A stretch of DNA of 64,000 nt from Acidobacteriota bacterium. Its GTDB lineage: Bacteria; Acidobacteriota; Vicinamibacteria; Vicinamibacterales; CAVVIG01. This document shows, piece after piece, positions 48,010 through 56,950 of the stretch (its first letter is position 1; every line of letters starts with the position of its first letter). The notes beneath the pieces were generated by a model. The model was not told where the DNA came from. It saw only the letters and a program-made list of their open reading frames with translations, and ran no database searches. The position numbers and the translations under genes are program-made. The stretch lies in contig QHWB01000045.1 in assembly GCA_003222395.1 (NCBI GenBank), positions 138,099 through 202,098 of the forward strand, read 5' to 3'.

Positions 48010-49815
48010 TCACCACCCGACGGGCTTGCCGTCGAGTTGCGCATCCAGCCATTTCGACAGCGGCGCGAAGTAATCGAGGATCGCCGTCGCGTCCATCTGC
48101 CTGGTGCCGGTCAGCGCTTCCAGCGCGTCGGGCCACGGGCGCGACAGCCCCATCGACAGCATGGCGTTGAGCCGCTGGCCCGCCGCCGTGCTCCCGTGGA
48201 TCGAGCAGCGATTGAGCGGCAGCTGGCAGCCGGCAATCCGCGACAGCGCGCGATGAAACTGGAACTGGAGGATGTCGGCCAGGAAGTAGCGCGTGTACGG
48301 CGTGTTGTCAGGCACGTGGTACTTCGCGCCCGGATCGAAGAACTGTTCGTCGCGCGCTGACGGTGGCGCCACGCCCTGATACTTCAGTCGCAGATCCCAC
48401 CACGCTTTGTTGTAAGCCGCCGGCGCGATCTCGCCGGAGAACACCTTCCACCGCCACTGATCGATGAGCAGACCGAACGGCAGGAACGAGATCTTGTCGA
48501 GCGCGCGCGTCATCAGCAGGCCGATGTCGCGCGACGTGTCGGGCGCCTTGTCGAGCAGCCCGATCCGCACGAGGTACTCCGGCGTGACCGACAGCGCGAT
48601 GGTGTCGCCGATCGCTTCGTGGAAGCCGTCGTTCGCGCTGTCGCGGAAGAGCACCGGCAGATCCTTGTAGGCGCGCTGATAGAAGTTGTGCCCGAGCTCG
48701 TGGTGGATCGTCGTGAAGTCGTCGGCCGTCTGCTCGATGCACATCTTGATGCGCAGGTCGCTCTCGAGGTCGACGTCCCACGCGCTCGCGTGGCAGACGA
48801 CGTCGCGATCGCGCGGGCGGACGAAGAGCGATCGCTCCCAGAACGTGTTCGGCAGCGCGGCGAATCCGAGCGACGTGTAGAAGCGCTCGCCCGTTCGCAC
48901 CATGTCGAGCGCCGGCATGTTGCGCTTCTTCAGGATGTCGGTGAGCGAGAACCCCGGGTCGGCGTTCGGCGGCGCCACGAGCGGATACACGTTGGTCCAG
49001 TCCTGCGCCCAGATGTTGCCGAGCAGGTGCGCCGGAATCGGACCGTTCGCCGGCACGACCTCGCCGTACTTCTCGCGCAGCTTCAGCCGCGCGTACGCGT
49101 GGAGCTTCACGTACAGCGGCCGCACCTGATCCCAGAGCCGATCGAGCTCGCTGGTGAACGCGTCGGGCGCCATGTCGTACTTCGCGCGCCACATCGCCCC
49201 CGTGTCGGCGAACCCGAGCTCTTTCGCTCCCTTGTTCGAGAGCTCGACGAACCGCTCGTAGTCCTTCCGCATCGGCGGCGCGACGGTGTGCCACCCTTCC
49301 CATGCCGTCCGCAGCTCGCGTTCGTTTCTCGACGTCGCCATGATCCGCGTCACGTCGTCGATCGTTCTGCACGATTCCGGCTTCGACGGGTCGGGACACC
49401 ACTTGCCCTTGCCGTACATCGACTCGAGCCGCGCCATGATCTTCGACAGCTCGTCGGACTCCTTCGGATCGGACGGCGACGCGAGCACGAGCGACGTCTT
49501 CAACACGGTCAGTTCGCGGCGTTCGCCCGGCGCCACGTCGACGTGGTCGTACTTCGTCGCCTCCTTCGCGAAGCGTGCGCCGGCATCGTTGGCCGCCTGG
49601 TTGGCGCGCGCGGCGAGCGCTTCGGTGTCGTCGGTGATGTAGGTCTGCTGCACCCATCCGGCGCGGCTCGCCTCGATCCCGAGCTTCATCGTTGTCTCGT
49701 TGACGGTTCCGAGAAACGCTTTCGCGTCGGCCGCCGTCGGCGCCGACGAGGACGCGCCGCGCGAGCACGCGGCGGCGGCGCTGCAGGCCGCGACGAGAAA
49801 AACCAGCCGGCTCAT
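48010..49815 (-). CDS. M2-family peptidyl-dipeptidase (ACE-like)
   Basis: A 601-residue exported zinc peptidase of the angiotensin-converting-enzyme family, which removes C-terminal dipeptides. A lipoprotein-type signal (FLVAACSAAAACSRG, possible lipid-modified Cys) is followed by the helical M2 fold. The zinc site is TTIHHELGHNFYQ near residue 369 with the third ligand Glu in DGFHEAIGD. Conserved DKARYDMAPD-like substrate contacts appear as WRAKYDMAPDAF. It presumably digests peptides in the periplasm or at the cell surface. It is divergent from the ROK remnant and the second TonB receptor. Confidence 0.93.
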   Translation of the reverse strand: MSRLVFLVAACSAAAACSRGASSSAPTAADAKAFLGTVNETTMKLGIEASRAGWVQQTYITDDTEALAARANQAANDAGARFAKEATKYDHVDVAPGERRELTVLKTSLVLASPSDPKESDELSKIMARLESMYGKGKWCPDPSKPESCRTIDDVTRIMATSRNERELRTAWEGWHTVAPPMRKDYERFVELSNKGAKELGFADTGAMWRAKYDMAPDAFTSELDRLWDQVRPLYVKLHAYARLKLREKYGEVVPANGPIPAHLLGNIWAQDWTNVYPLVAPPNADPGFSLTDILKKRNMPALDMVRTGERFYTSLGFAALPNTFWERSLFVRPRDRDVVCHASAWDVDLESDLRIKMCIEQTADDFTTIHHELGHNFYQRAYKDLPVLFRDSANDGFHEAIGDTIALSVTPEYLVRIGLLDKAPDTSRDIGLLMTRALDKISFLPFGLLIDQWRWKVFSGEIAPAAYNKAWWDLRLKYQGVAPPSARDEQFFDPGAKYHVPDNTPYTRYFLADILQFQFHRALSRIAGCQLPLNRCSIHGSTAAGQRLNAMLSMGLSRPWPDALEALTGTRQMDATAILDYFAPLSKWLDAQLDGKPVGW

Positions 49816-49835
49816 GGGTAAATTATAGGCCCCTC

Positions 49836-49904
49836 ATGCGCATCGGCATCGATCTCGGCGGCACCAGGATCGAAGCGATCGCGATTGCGGCCCGACATCG
49901 ATGA
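49836..49904 (+). pseudogene. 5' remnant of a ROK-family sugar kinase
   Basis: A 22-codon frame reads MRIGIDLGGTRIEAIAI before ending AARHR and TGA. The GIDLGGT phosphate loop and the spacing are the unmistakable start of a ROK kinase such as fructokinase. The remaining 280 or so codons are absent. The start lies 20 bases from the M2 peptidase start, and the fragment runs into the LacI-type promoter of the TonB receptor, so a deletion appears to have joined a sugar-kinase gene to that receptor. Confidence 0.8.
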
Positions 49905-49965
49905 TGTCCCGCGCGACATCGAAGGGCCGAGGCACATTGAAAAAGCAGATGTGGGAAACGGGCCG

Positions 49966-49994
49966 TTGAAATCGTTTACAAAAGGTATTAGCAT
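49966..49994 (+). promoter_or_regulatory. LacI-type operator overlapping a promoter
   Basis: TGAAATCGTTTACA (49967-49980) fits the LacI/GalR-family consensus TGnAAnCGnTTnCA at every fixed position. It overlaps a -35 box TTGAAA (49966-49971); a -10-like TAGCAT lies 17 bases on (49989-49994). The TonB receptor starts at 50036 behind GGAGGT. Repression by a LacI-family sugar regulator is therefore likely. Confidence 0.7.
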
Positions 49995-50035
49995 CCGCCC
50001 GCTTCTTGGTCGTTTTGCTTTGCTGGAGGTGGAGG

Positions 50036-53000
50036 ATGCAGGGTCGAGTGTCGATCCGACTGCGTGCCGCGCTGCTTGCGGCCGCACTGGTAGCCATCGC
50101 AGGTCCAGCCCTCGCCCAGTTCGACCGCGGGCAAATCGCCGGCATCGTCAAGGACGAGACCGGCGGCGTCATTCCCGGCGCGAGCGTCACGGCCACCAAC
50201 GTCGAGACGCGGCTGTCGCGAACCGTCGTCACCGATGCGACCGGATACTACATCGTCACCGCGCTGCCGCCGGGTGGCTACGACGTCGAAGTCGAGCTGA
50301 CCGGGTTCAAGAAATGGTCGCAGAAGAACGTGCGGCTCGACGCGGCCGCCAGGCTGACGCTCGACGCGACAATCAATCCATCGGCCGTCAGCGAGATGGT
50401 GACGGTCGTCGCGAAATCGACGCCGCTGCAGTTCGACACGCAGAACCGCAAGACGATCGAGTTGAAGGACGTCCAGGATCTTGCGCTGAACGGCCGCAAT
50501 CCGATCAGCCTCGCGATGCTCAAGGCCGGTGTCCGTACCGGCAATGCGGCTAACACGTACCTCGGCGACAGCCTCACGACCGGCAACTTCAACATCAACG
50601 GAAGCCGCAACGACGAGAACCTCATCACGGTCGACGGCGCGATCGCCTCGCGCACGCGGTCGACCGGCGCGATGATCGGCGCGCTCAACGTCGACGCCGT
50701 CGAGGAAGTGCAGGTGCTGACGTCCAACTTTCTGCCCGAGTACGGTCGATCGTCGGGCGGGCAGATCCGATTCGTCACCAAGAGCGGCGGCCACGATTTT
50801 CACGGCAGCGTCTACGACTACGTGCGCGACGACAAGCTCGACGCGAACAGCTGGAGCCGCAACGCCGCGAACAACCCGCTCCTGTCGGCGCCCGCGCCGC
50901 TGAGCATCAACGACTTCGGCGGATCGCTCGGCGGCCCCGTCGTGCTGCCGGGATTCAACCGGCAGCGCGACCGGATGTTCTTCTTCTGGGGCGAGGAGGG
51001 CATTCGGTATCGAACCAACGCGACGAACACGAATACGGTGCCATCGGAAAAAATGCGCAAAGGCGATTTCAGCGAGCTGCTCGATCCGTCGAACCTGTGG
51101 TTCGGACGTGCTGTCACAGTGCAGAACCCGGCGACCGGGCAGCCGTTCCCGGGCAACATCATTCCGGCCGATCGCCTGAGTCCGAACGGCCTCGCGCTGC
51201 TGAACGCGTATCCGCTGCCGACCGCGGGATTTCAGCGCGGCAACCAGAACTGGATTGGCACCAGCCCGAACCCGCGCGATACGCGGAAGGACACGGTGCG
51301 CATCGACTACGTCGCAAACGCCGCGAATCAGATCGTCGGCCGCGTATCGCACTTCTCGTGGAAGGCGGTCGACGCATTTCGTCCTGGCACGGGGTTCGAT
51401 CTGGCGCGCACGAAGTGGAACCGACCGAACACGACGTCGGCGTTGAGCTGGACCAGCACGATTCGGTCGAACCTTCTCAACGAATTCACCTTCGGTTACT
51501 CGCTCGACGAGGTGTACATCGACGTGTTCACCGAATCGGGCTTGTATCAGCGCAGCCGCTACGGGATCAACTACCCGTATATTTTTCCCGGCAAGGAAAT
51601 CGAGGACAAGATTCCGACGATTTCGATCACGAACTTCACGGAAGTGGACGGCGGACCGTATCCATCCTCGTCCCGCGGACCGATCTATACGTGGTCGGAC
51701 AACATCAGTTACCTGAAGGGTCGTCACTCCTTCAAGACAGGCGTCTTCGTCGAATACTCCGGAGAGGACGACTTCGATCAAATCAACGTCAACGCGCAGC
51801 CCGGCGACACGAACAACCAGAACGGCCGGTTCGAGTTCACCGACAGCCGCGCCGGCGGTACCGGTGTCGCGGTGGCGAACGCCGCGATGGGGCTCTTCAC
51901 CAACTACGGCGAGATCGGCACAAGGTCGCTCACGAAATGGCGCGCGCTCGCGATGGACGCCTTCGTGCAGGACAGCTGGAAGCCGGCCGACAAGCTGACG
52001 ATCGAAGGCGGCGTCCGCTACGTGCTCTGGCCGCCGTGGCACGCCCTGCTGAACAACGCGGCGATGTTCGATCCGGCCTTCTACGATCCGGCGCGCAGGG
52101 TGACGGTCGATCCGACGGGCGGGTTCATCGTCAGCGGCGACATCTACAACGGCGTCGTGCTGCCCGGAACCGGGTTCCCGAGCGCCGCGAACGGCGTCGT
52201 TGCGGCGGCGAGCATCCCCGGCGTGGATCGGCTGTTCCATGGCCTCCCCGACGGGTTCTCGCAAACGCACGCGAACGTGTTCGAGCCGCGCGGCGGCTTG
52301 AGCTACGCGTTGAACGACAGGACCGTGGCGCGCGTCGGCGCGGGCGTGTTCCACAACCGCGTGACGCTCAACGACAGCACGCTGCTCGGCGGCAACCCGC
52401 CGATTCAGCTCAAGGTCGGCGTGACGAACGGCGTCGCCGATAATCCCACCGGTACGCAGGCGCGTACCTTCCCGCTCGTCATGACGATGCAGGACAAGGT
52501 GTTCAACCATCCGCTGGCGTACGCGTTCAGCGCCGGCGTGCAGCGCGAGCTGCCGTTCAGCACTGTCGTCGACGTCACCTACGTCGGCCGGCTCGGACGC
52601 AACCTGCAGCGCGAGCGGAACCTCAATCAGCTGCTGCCCGGCACGCTGCAGGCCAATCCCGGGATCAACCCGAACGCGCTGCGCCCGTACCTCGGCTTCG
52701 GCGCAATCCGTCTGTCGGAGAACGAGGGCAAGTCGACCTACAACGGCCTGCAGATCAGCGTCGATCGCCGCTACCGCGGCGGCCTGAAGATCGGCGCCGC
52801 CTACACGCTGTCGCGCCTGATGGACGATGCGTCCGACAAGCGCAACATCATGTTCAACGCGTACGATCCGTCGTCGTACTGGGCGCTGTCGGATAACGAT
52901 CGCACGCACGTCTTCAACGTGCACTACATCTACGAGCTGCCGTTCTGGCGCGATCAAAACACGCCTGCTGCGAAGGCGCTCGGCGGCTGGCAGGTGTCCG

Positions 53001-53449
53001 GAGCCACGATCTTCCAGTCGGGAATGCCGCTGTCGGTCTGGCTGAACGACGATCGCGCCGGCGTCGGCGACACGACGAACCAGCCGTGGAATCTCGTCGG
53101 CGATCCGAACATCAGCAATCAATCGTTCTCGAACGGGCCGGCCGCCGATCAGAATTTCTGGTTCAATCCGCAGGCGTTCGCGCGGCCGGCGCCGGGGACG
53201 TTCGGGAACGCCGGACGCAATCCGGTGCGCGGTCCCCACCAGCAGAACTGGGACTTCGCGCTGTTCAAGACGTTCGGTCCGCCGAGCGGCACGCGTGTGC
53301 AGTTCCGCGCCGAGGCGTTCAACTTCCCGAACTATCCGAATCTCAATCTCACCACCTCGCAGATGAATCCGACCAACGGATCGTTCGGACGGGTGACGAG
53401 CAAGACGAGCGAACGCAACATTCAGCTCAGTTTGAAGCTGCTCTTCTAA
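50036..53449 (+). CDS. TonB-dependent receptor, Oar-like, probable LacI-regulated sugar transporter
   Basis: A 1137-residue outer-membrane protein. The signal peptide is MQGRVSIRLRAALLAAALVA through ALAQ. A carboxypeptidase-regulatory-like domain spans about 25-105 (GQIAGIVKDETGGVIPGASV), then a plug (QDLALNGRNPISLAMLKAGV) and a large barrel that ends NIQLSLKLLF with a terminal Phe. The typical NRTVARVGAGVFHNR and PFWRDQNTPAAKALGGWQVSG blocks of acidobacterial receptors are present. An operator of the LacI type in its promoter and an adjacent ROK-kinase remnant point to carbohydrate uptake (inference). GGAGGT precedes ATG 50036. Confidence 0.92.
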   Translation: MQGRVSIRLRAALLAAALVAIAGPALAQFDRGQIAGIVKDETGGVIPGASVTATNVETRLSRTVVTDATGYYIVTALPPGGYDVEVELTGFKKWSQKNVRLDAAARLTLDATINPSAVSEMVTVVAKSTPLQFDTQNRKTIELKDVQDLALNGRNPISLAMLKAGVRTGNAANTYLGDSLTTGNFNINGSRNDENLITVDGAIASRTRSTGAMIGALNVDAVEEVQVLTSNFLPEYGRSSGGQIRFVTKSGGHDFHGSVYDYVRDDKLDANSWSRNAANNPLLSAPAPLSINDFGGSLGGPVVLPGFNRQRDRMFFFWGEEGIRYRTNATNTNTVPSEKMRKGDFSELLDPSNLWFGRAVTVQNPATGQPFPGNIIPADRLSPNGLALLNAYPLPTAGFQRGNQNWIGTSPNPRDTRKDTVRIDYVANAANQIVGRVSHFSWKAVDAFRPGTGFDLARTKWNRPNTTSALSWTSTIRSNLLNEFTFGYSLDEVYIDVFTESGLYQRSRYGINYPYIFPGKEIEDKIPTISITNFTEVDGGPYPSSSRGPIYTWSDNISYLKGRHSFKTGVFVEYSGEDDFDQINVNAQPGDTNNQNGRFEFTDSRAGGTGVAVANAAMGLFTNYGEIGTRSLTKWRALAMDAFVQDSWKPADKLTIEGGVRYVLWPPWHALLNNAAMFDPAFYDPARRVTVDPTGGFIVSGDIYNGVVLPGTGFPSAANGVVAAASIPGVDRLFHGLPDGFSQTHANVFEPRGGLSYALNDRTVARVGAGVFHNRVTLNDSTLLGGNPPIQLKVGVTNGVADNPTGTQARTFPLVMTMQDKVFNHPLAYAFSAGVQRELPFSTVVDVTYVGRLGRNLQRERNLNQLLPGTLQANPGINPNALRPYLGFGAIRLSENEGKSTYNGLQISVDRRYRGGLKIGAAYTLSRLMDDASDKRNIMFNAYDPSSYWALSDNDRTHVFNVHYIYELPFWRDQNTPAAKALGGWQVSGATIFQSGMPLSVWLNDDRAGVGDTTNQPWNLVGDPNISNQSFSNGPAADQNFWFNPQAFARPAPGTFGNAGRNPVRGPHQQNWDFALFKTFGPPSGTRVQFRAEAFNFPNYPNLNLTTSQMNPTNGSFGRVTSKTSERNIQLSLKLLF

Positions 53450-53453
53450 AAGC

Positions 53454-53511
53454 GGTTGCTGGGGGCTGGTTGCTGGGATTGCTGGCCGACAACCAGCAAC
53501 CAGCAACAGAG
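53454..53511. repeat. Heptamer-word inverted array D filling a convergent gap
   Basis: GGTTGCT, GGGGGCT, GGTTGCT and a nine-base variant (53454-53483) face GGCCGAC, AACCAGC, AACCAGC and AACAGAG. It occupies the whole gap between the stop codons of the TonB receptor and the convergent membrane protein, as array C does at 44891. Confidence 0.88.
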
Positions 53512-53512
53512 G

Positions 53513-56500
53513 TCAGTGTGCTCGGATCGAAATCGACCGAGGCTCGCGCGACAGGAATTCTCTGAGATCGCGCGTCGCGATCGCGAGCCGCGGATCGTTG
53601 GTGACGCGATAACAATCGAGACGGCGCCGCAGGAACGGCTCGTTCCAGATGACGTGCGGTTCGGCGGCGTCGATCGGCGTGCGGCACAGCGCCGCGAAAT
53701 CGACGCGCATCGCCATGTCGAGCGCAAACGCGAGGCGGTCGTCGTTCACCGATTCGACGGCAAACGGTTTCGCGAGCGCATCGAACAGACGACGGCCGAC
53801 GGCCGGCCGCTCGTTGGCGATGAGCGACGTGAGGGTCAGCGCCGTCCGCTTGAACCCGACGAGCGGCCACGGATCGGTGCGCAGCCGCACGAGCGCCGCC
53901 TCGAGCGCCGTCGCCGCCTCCTCGAATTTCCCTTCGCGCATCCGCAGAATCGCGAGAAGGGTATCTGCTTCGCCGGGCTCGTGCTCGCGCAGACGGTCGA
54001 TGAGCGGAAGGGCCGCCGCCGATCCGGCGTCCGCTTCGACCGCGGCGGCAAGGGCGAGCTCCGCCAGGTCGCGCGGCGGCTCGGTCTGCCGCCGCCACAA
54101 CTCGCGCGCGCCTGCGTTGTCGCCCGCGCCGTAGTACCGCTGCAGCGCGCTGCGGCGCTGCTGCTCCTCCGGCGGCGCCGGATCCATGGCCGCCGCGAAC
54201 GCGCCGTCCCACCCGTTGAAGTTCGCCCACGCGGTGTCGACCGCCGTCCATGAGATCCCGGCGTCGCCGCCTTCGAGCGGTGGACGTCCAGAGCCCGCCG
54301 CGTGCGCGACACGACGGAGATCGGGGGCCAGCTGCAGCCGGGTCAGTCCCACCGATCGCGCGAGGCCGAACTCGACGATGTTGCGGTCGTCGGTGTTCAC
54401 TTCGATGCCGGGCGCCGAGCCGAGCGCGCGCCCGAATCGGTCGTCGCCGAGATAGTGAGCCAGCAGCCCGTCGAGGTTCGTGACGCGCCACGCGTCCGCG
54501 ATCGCGGACCGAAAGGGCTCGCTGCTCGCGCGAGCCGCGAGCTGGTCGACCCGGTACGCGGCCGGCGCCGTCGACGCCACGAGCACGAGATCGCCGAGCG
54601 TCGTCTGCCACGTCTCGACGTGCGGAAACACGGCGCCGAGCGTTGCGTAGATCGTCTGCAGCGTCCGGGCGTCGATCTCGTAACCCTGTACCCACTGCGC
54701 GAAGACGCCGCCGGTGGTCAATCGGGCGCGAGCCGCGCGGTAATACTCCTCGGTGAACAGGCTCGCGATGCCGGCGCGATAGGGATTGGACGGCTCCGAC
54801 GCAATCACGTCGTAGGCCTCGCGACCGGTCAGCAGCGCCTCGCGCGCGTCGCCGATCGTCACGCGCACTTTCGGATTCGCCATCGCGTTGCGGTTGACCG
54901 CCGCGCACGCGCGCGCGACGTTCAGCACGACCGGCTCGAGCTCGACGACGTCGACGCGCTCCATCGACGGGATGTCCGCGAGCCAGCCGGCGGTGCTGCC
55001 GGTGCCGAGACCGATGACGAGCGAGCGGCGCGGGTTGGGGTGACGCAGCGCGCCGAGCAGTCCGAGCATCACCTGCGTGCCGGCGTCGAGACGCGCGCTG
55101 CCGTCCGACTTGCCGTTCACGATGAACGCGTAGCCGCTCTCCTCGCGCAGCAGCGCGACGCTGCTCTCGATGCCGTCGGCATCCCACACGATCGCGCGCC
55201 GGATCGCGGTCGACCACTCTCGAAGCCGGTTCGGCGACGACACGACATCGGCCGGCGCGCGCCCGGCCCCGATGCCGCTGTGACGCCAGAACGCGGTGGG
55301 CCCCGGCGCGGCCAGCAGCGCGAGCGTGAGCACTGCGATCGCGACGTGCGCGAGCGCCGCAGTCATCCGGCGCCGCCGTTCGATGCCGACGGCCGCGAGC
55401 CCGAGCAGCGCGAGCACGACGGCGACGAGTCGCCACGCGTTCGGCGCCGACAGCCACGGCAGCAGTCCGAATCCTCCAGCGAGCGACCCGACGATGGCCC
55501 CGAACGTGTTCGCGGCATACGCGAAGCCGACGTGGCTGCCGACGCGCTCGCGTCCGGTACCGAAAAGGGCGATGAGCAGCGGGAACTGGTAGCCGGCGAC
55601 GAGCGCCGGCGGCAGGACGACGATCGACGTGACGATCGTCCATCCGGCGACCGTCGCCGGAAAGCCGGCCGATCGAAGCGGCAGCAGCGCCAGCGACAGC
55701 ACGCCGAGCCGATCGCCGAGCGCAAAGGTCGCCGCCACGGCAACGGCCTCGAGGAGGCATGACGCAGCGAATCCTGACAGCGATGCCGGACGATCGGATG
55801 ACACCAGCGCGTAGAACAATCCGCCGATGCCGATGCCGGCGAGCGCACACGCGAGCACGAGGCCGAACGTGAAGACCGATCCGCCGAGCAGCGGCGCCAG
55901 CAGTCGATACCAGATCAACTCGAGCAGGAAGAACGCAAAGCCGACAGTGGCGGAGGCGAGCAGCACGAAGATCGGCAGCTCCGGAAGATCGGGTTGGGCG
56001 GGCAGGTCGGGTAGGTCGCGCAGGTCCGGTAAGTCGGGTCGCGAGGGGATCTCGCTTGACCTACCTGACCCGCCCGACCTATCCGCCCAACTCCGATTCA
56101 CCTGCCGCGCGACAACGGCGACCAGAATGTTGATCGCGGCCGCGAGCCAGAGCGTTCTTCGCGTGCCGAAGATCTCGAGCATCCAGAACGTCGAAACGAC
56201 GCAGCCCACAACGGCGCCAAGCGTGTTCAACGCGTAGAGCACCGCGACGTCCTGCCGGCGTGCGTCGCCCGCTCGCGTCACCGCCCGCGCGGCTGCAGGC
56301 AGCGTGCCGCCCCTCGCCAGCGTCGGCACCGCGAGCACGAGCGCGCTCAACGCCAGACGCCCGATTGTCGCGATCGACATGCCGAGCCGCGCCGATCCGC
56401 CGCTCGCGATGTAGACGATGCGTACGAGCGCGAGGAGAAACGGGCTCACCGCGGCGCAGACGGCAATCGTTGTTTCGAGATTCGCGTAGAAGAGGAGCGG

Positions 56501-56749
56501 CCGCGGTTGACGATCGGCGCGCGGACCGAGCAGCAGGCTGCCGGCGCCGAGGCCGCCGATGAAGATGGCGAGTACCGCGGCCGACGCCGCGGTCGACGCG
56601 CCGAAGATCAGCCGGAATTCGCGGAGCCAGCCGATCTGGTACACGAGAGCGCAGAAACCGGATCCGAAGAGCAGGAACCCGGCGGTCCAGGTTCGCCCCC
56701 CGACTGCGCTCGGGGCGACCCCGGCTTCAGCGAGCGGTCGCGGTCGCAT
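53513..56749 (-). CDS. Giant membrane protein with spermidine-synthase-like and TPR-like domains
   Basis: A 1078-residue protein. Two sets of membrane helices (about 20-235 and 275-500) in MFS-like spacing flank a hydrophilic loop. A spermidine-synthase-like Rossmann domain follows (about 545-760; SLVIGLGTGSTAGWLADIPS, VDVVELEPVVLNVARACAAV, YDVIASEPSNPYRAGIASLF), and then a helical TPR-like tail. The aminopropyltransferase Asp pair is replaced by SEPSNP, so polyamine synthesis is doubtful; such fusions are widespread and uncharacterised. The loop SGGSGRSSEIPSRPDLPDL and onward is encoded by a nonamer repeat array. ATG 56749 is chosen because an upstream TTG has no ribosome-site spacing. Confidence 0.8.
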   Translation of the reverse strand: MRPRPLAEAGVAPSAVGGRTWTAGFLLFGSGFCALVYQIGWLREFRLIFGASTAASAAVLAIFIGGLGAGSLLLGPRADRQPRPLLFYANLETTIAVCAAVSPFLLALVRIVYIASGGSARLGMSIATIGRLALSALVLAVPTLARGGTLPAAARAVTRAGDARRQDVAVLYALNTLGAVVGCVVSTFWMLEIFGTRRTLWLAAAINILVAVVARQVNRSWADRSGGSGRSSEIPSRPDLPDLRDLPDLPAQPDLPELPIFVLLASATVGFAFFLLELIWYRLLAPLLGGSVFTFGLVLACALAGIGIGGLFYALVSSDRPASLSGFAASCLLEAVAVAATFALGDRLGVLSLALLPLRSAGFPATVAGWTIVTSIVVLPPALVAGYQFPLLIALFGTGRERVGSHVGFAYAANTFGAIVGSLAGGFGLLPWLSAPNAWRLVAVVLALLGLAAVGIERRRRMTAALAHVAIAVLTLALLAAPGPTAFWRHSGIGAGRAPADVVSSPNRLREWSTAIRRAIVWDADGIESSVALLREESGYAFIVNGKSDGSARLDAGTQVMLGLLGALRHPNPRRSLVIGLGTGSTAGWLADIPSMERVDVVELEPVVLNVARACAAVNRNAMANPKVRVTIGDAREALLTGREAYDVIASEPSNPYRAGIASLFTEEYYRAARARLTTGGVFAQWVQGYEIDARTLQTIYATLGAVFPHVETWQTTLGDLVLVASTAPAAYRVDQLAARASSEPFRSAIADAWRVTNLDGLLAHYLGDDRFGRALGSAPGIEVNTDDRNIVEFGLARSVGLTRLQLAPDLRRVAHAAGSGRPPLEGGDAGISWTAVDTAWANFNGWDGAFAAAMDPAPPEEQQRRSALQRYYGAGDNAGARELWRRQTEPPRDLAELALAAAVEADAGSAAALPLIDRLREHEPGEADTLLAILRMREGKFEEAATALEAALVRLRTDPWPLVGFKRTALTLTSLIANERPAVGRRLFDALAKPFAVESVNDDRLAFALDMAMRVDFAALCRTPIDAAEPHVIWNEPFLRRRLDCYRVTNDPRLAIATRDLREFLSREPRSISIRAH
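55987..56094. repeat. In-frame nonamer inverted array F
   Basis: Six 9-bp words of the GGTCGGGTA type (55987-56040), two irregular units, then four inverted words of the ACCTACCTG type (56059-56094). It resembles the heptamer arrays but has a 9-bp period, which keeps the reading frame of the gene around it; it encodes PDLPDLRDLPDLPAQPDLPE and a Ser/Gly/Arg-rich run between two membrane-helix blocks. Confidence 0.85.
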
Positions 56750-56878
56750 CCGCGAGAAATTATCGGCTCGAAGGCGGGTGAAGTACAACCTCCGGGGCGG
56801 CTCAGCTCAGCGCGTCAGGATCCGGACGAAGAAGAGGCGGACGGCCACGCGGCCGCTCGATCGATTGAGGAACGCGCG

Positions 56879-56950
56879 TCACCGCGCGCTCAGACGCTTA
56901 TCGGCGTTCATCCACCAAAGCGCGGCGTGTGTATCGAGCAGCAGCCGCAC
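56879..56950 (-). pseudogene. VapC (PIN-domain) toxin remnant
   Basis: A 23-codon frame from GTG 56950 reads VRLLLDTHAALWWMNADK then RLSAR and TGA. LLLDTHAALWW is the hallmark start of PIN-domain toxins, with the first catalytic Asp. The other 100 or so residues, with the remaining acidic residues, are absent, so the toxin is dead. It follows the antitoxin stop without a gap, as in intact modules. Confidence 0.8.

Noticed and set aside
49988..53506. An open frame of more than 1100 codons on the minus strand, opposite the second TonB receptor
   Set aside because: It is Arg/His/Asp-rich without any domain pattern and mirrors the codon structure of the receptor gene; such antisense frames are expected in high-GC DNA.
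53513..56749. Annotation as a true spermidine synthase
   Set aside because: The aminopropyltransferase acidic pair is replaced by SEPSNP, and the domain is embedded in a large membrane protein.
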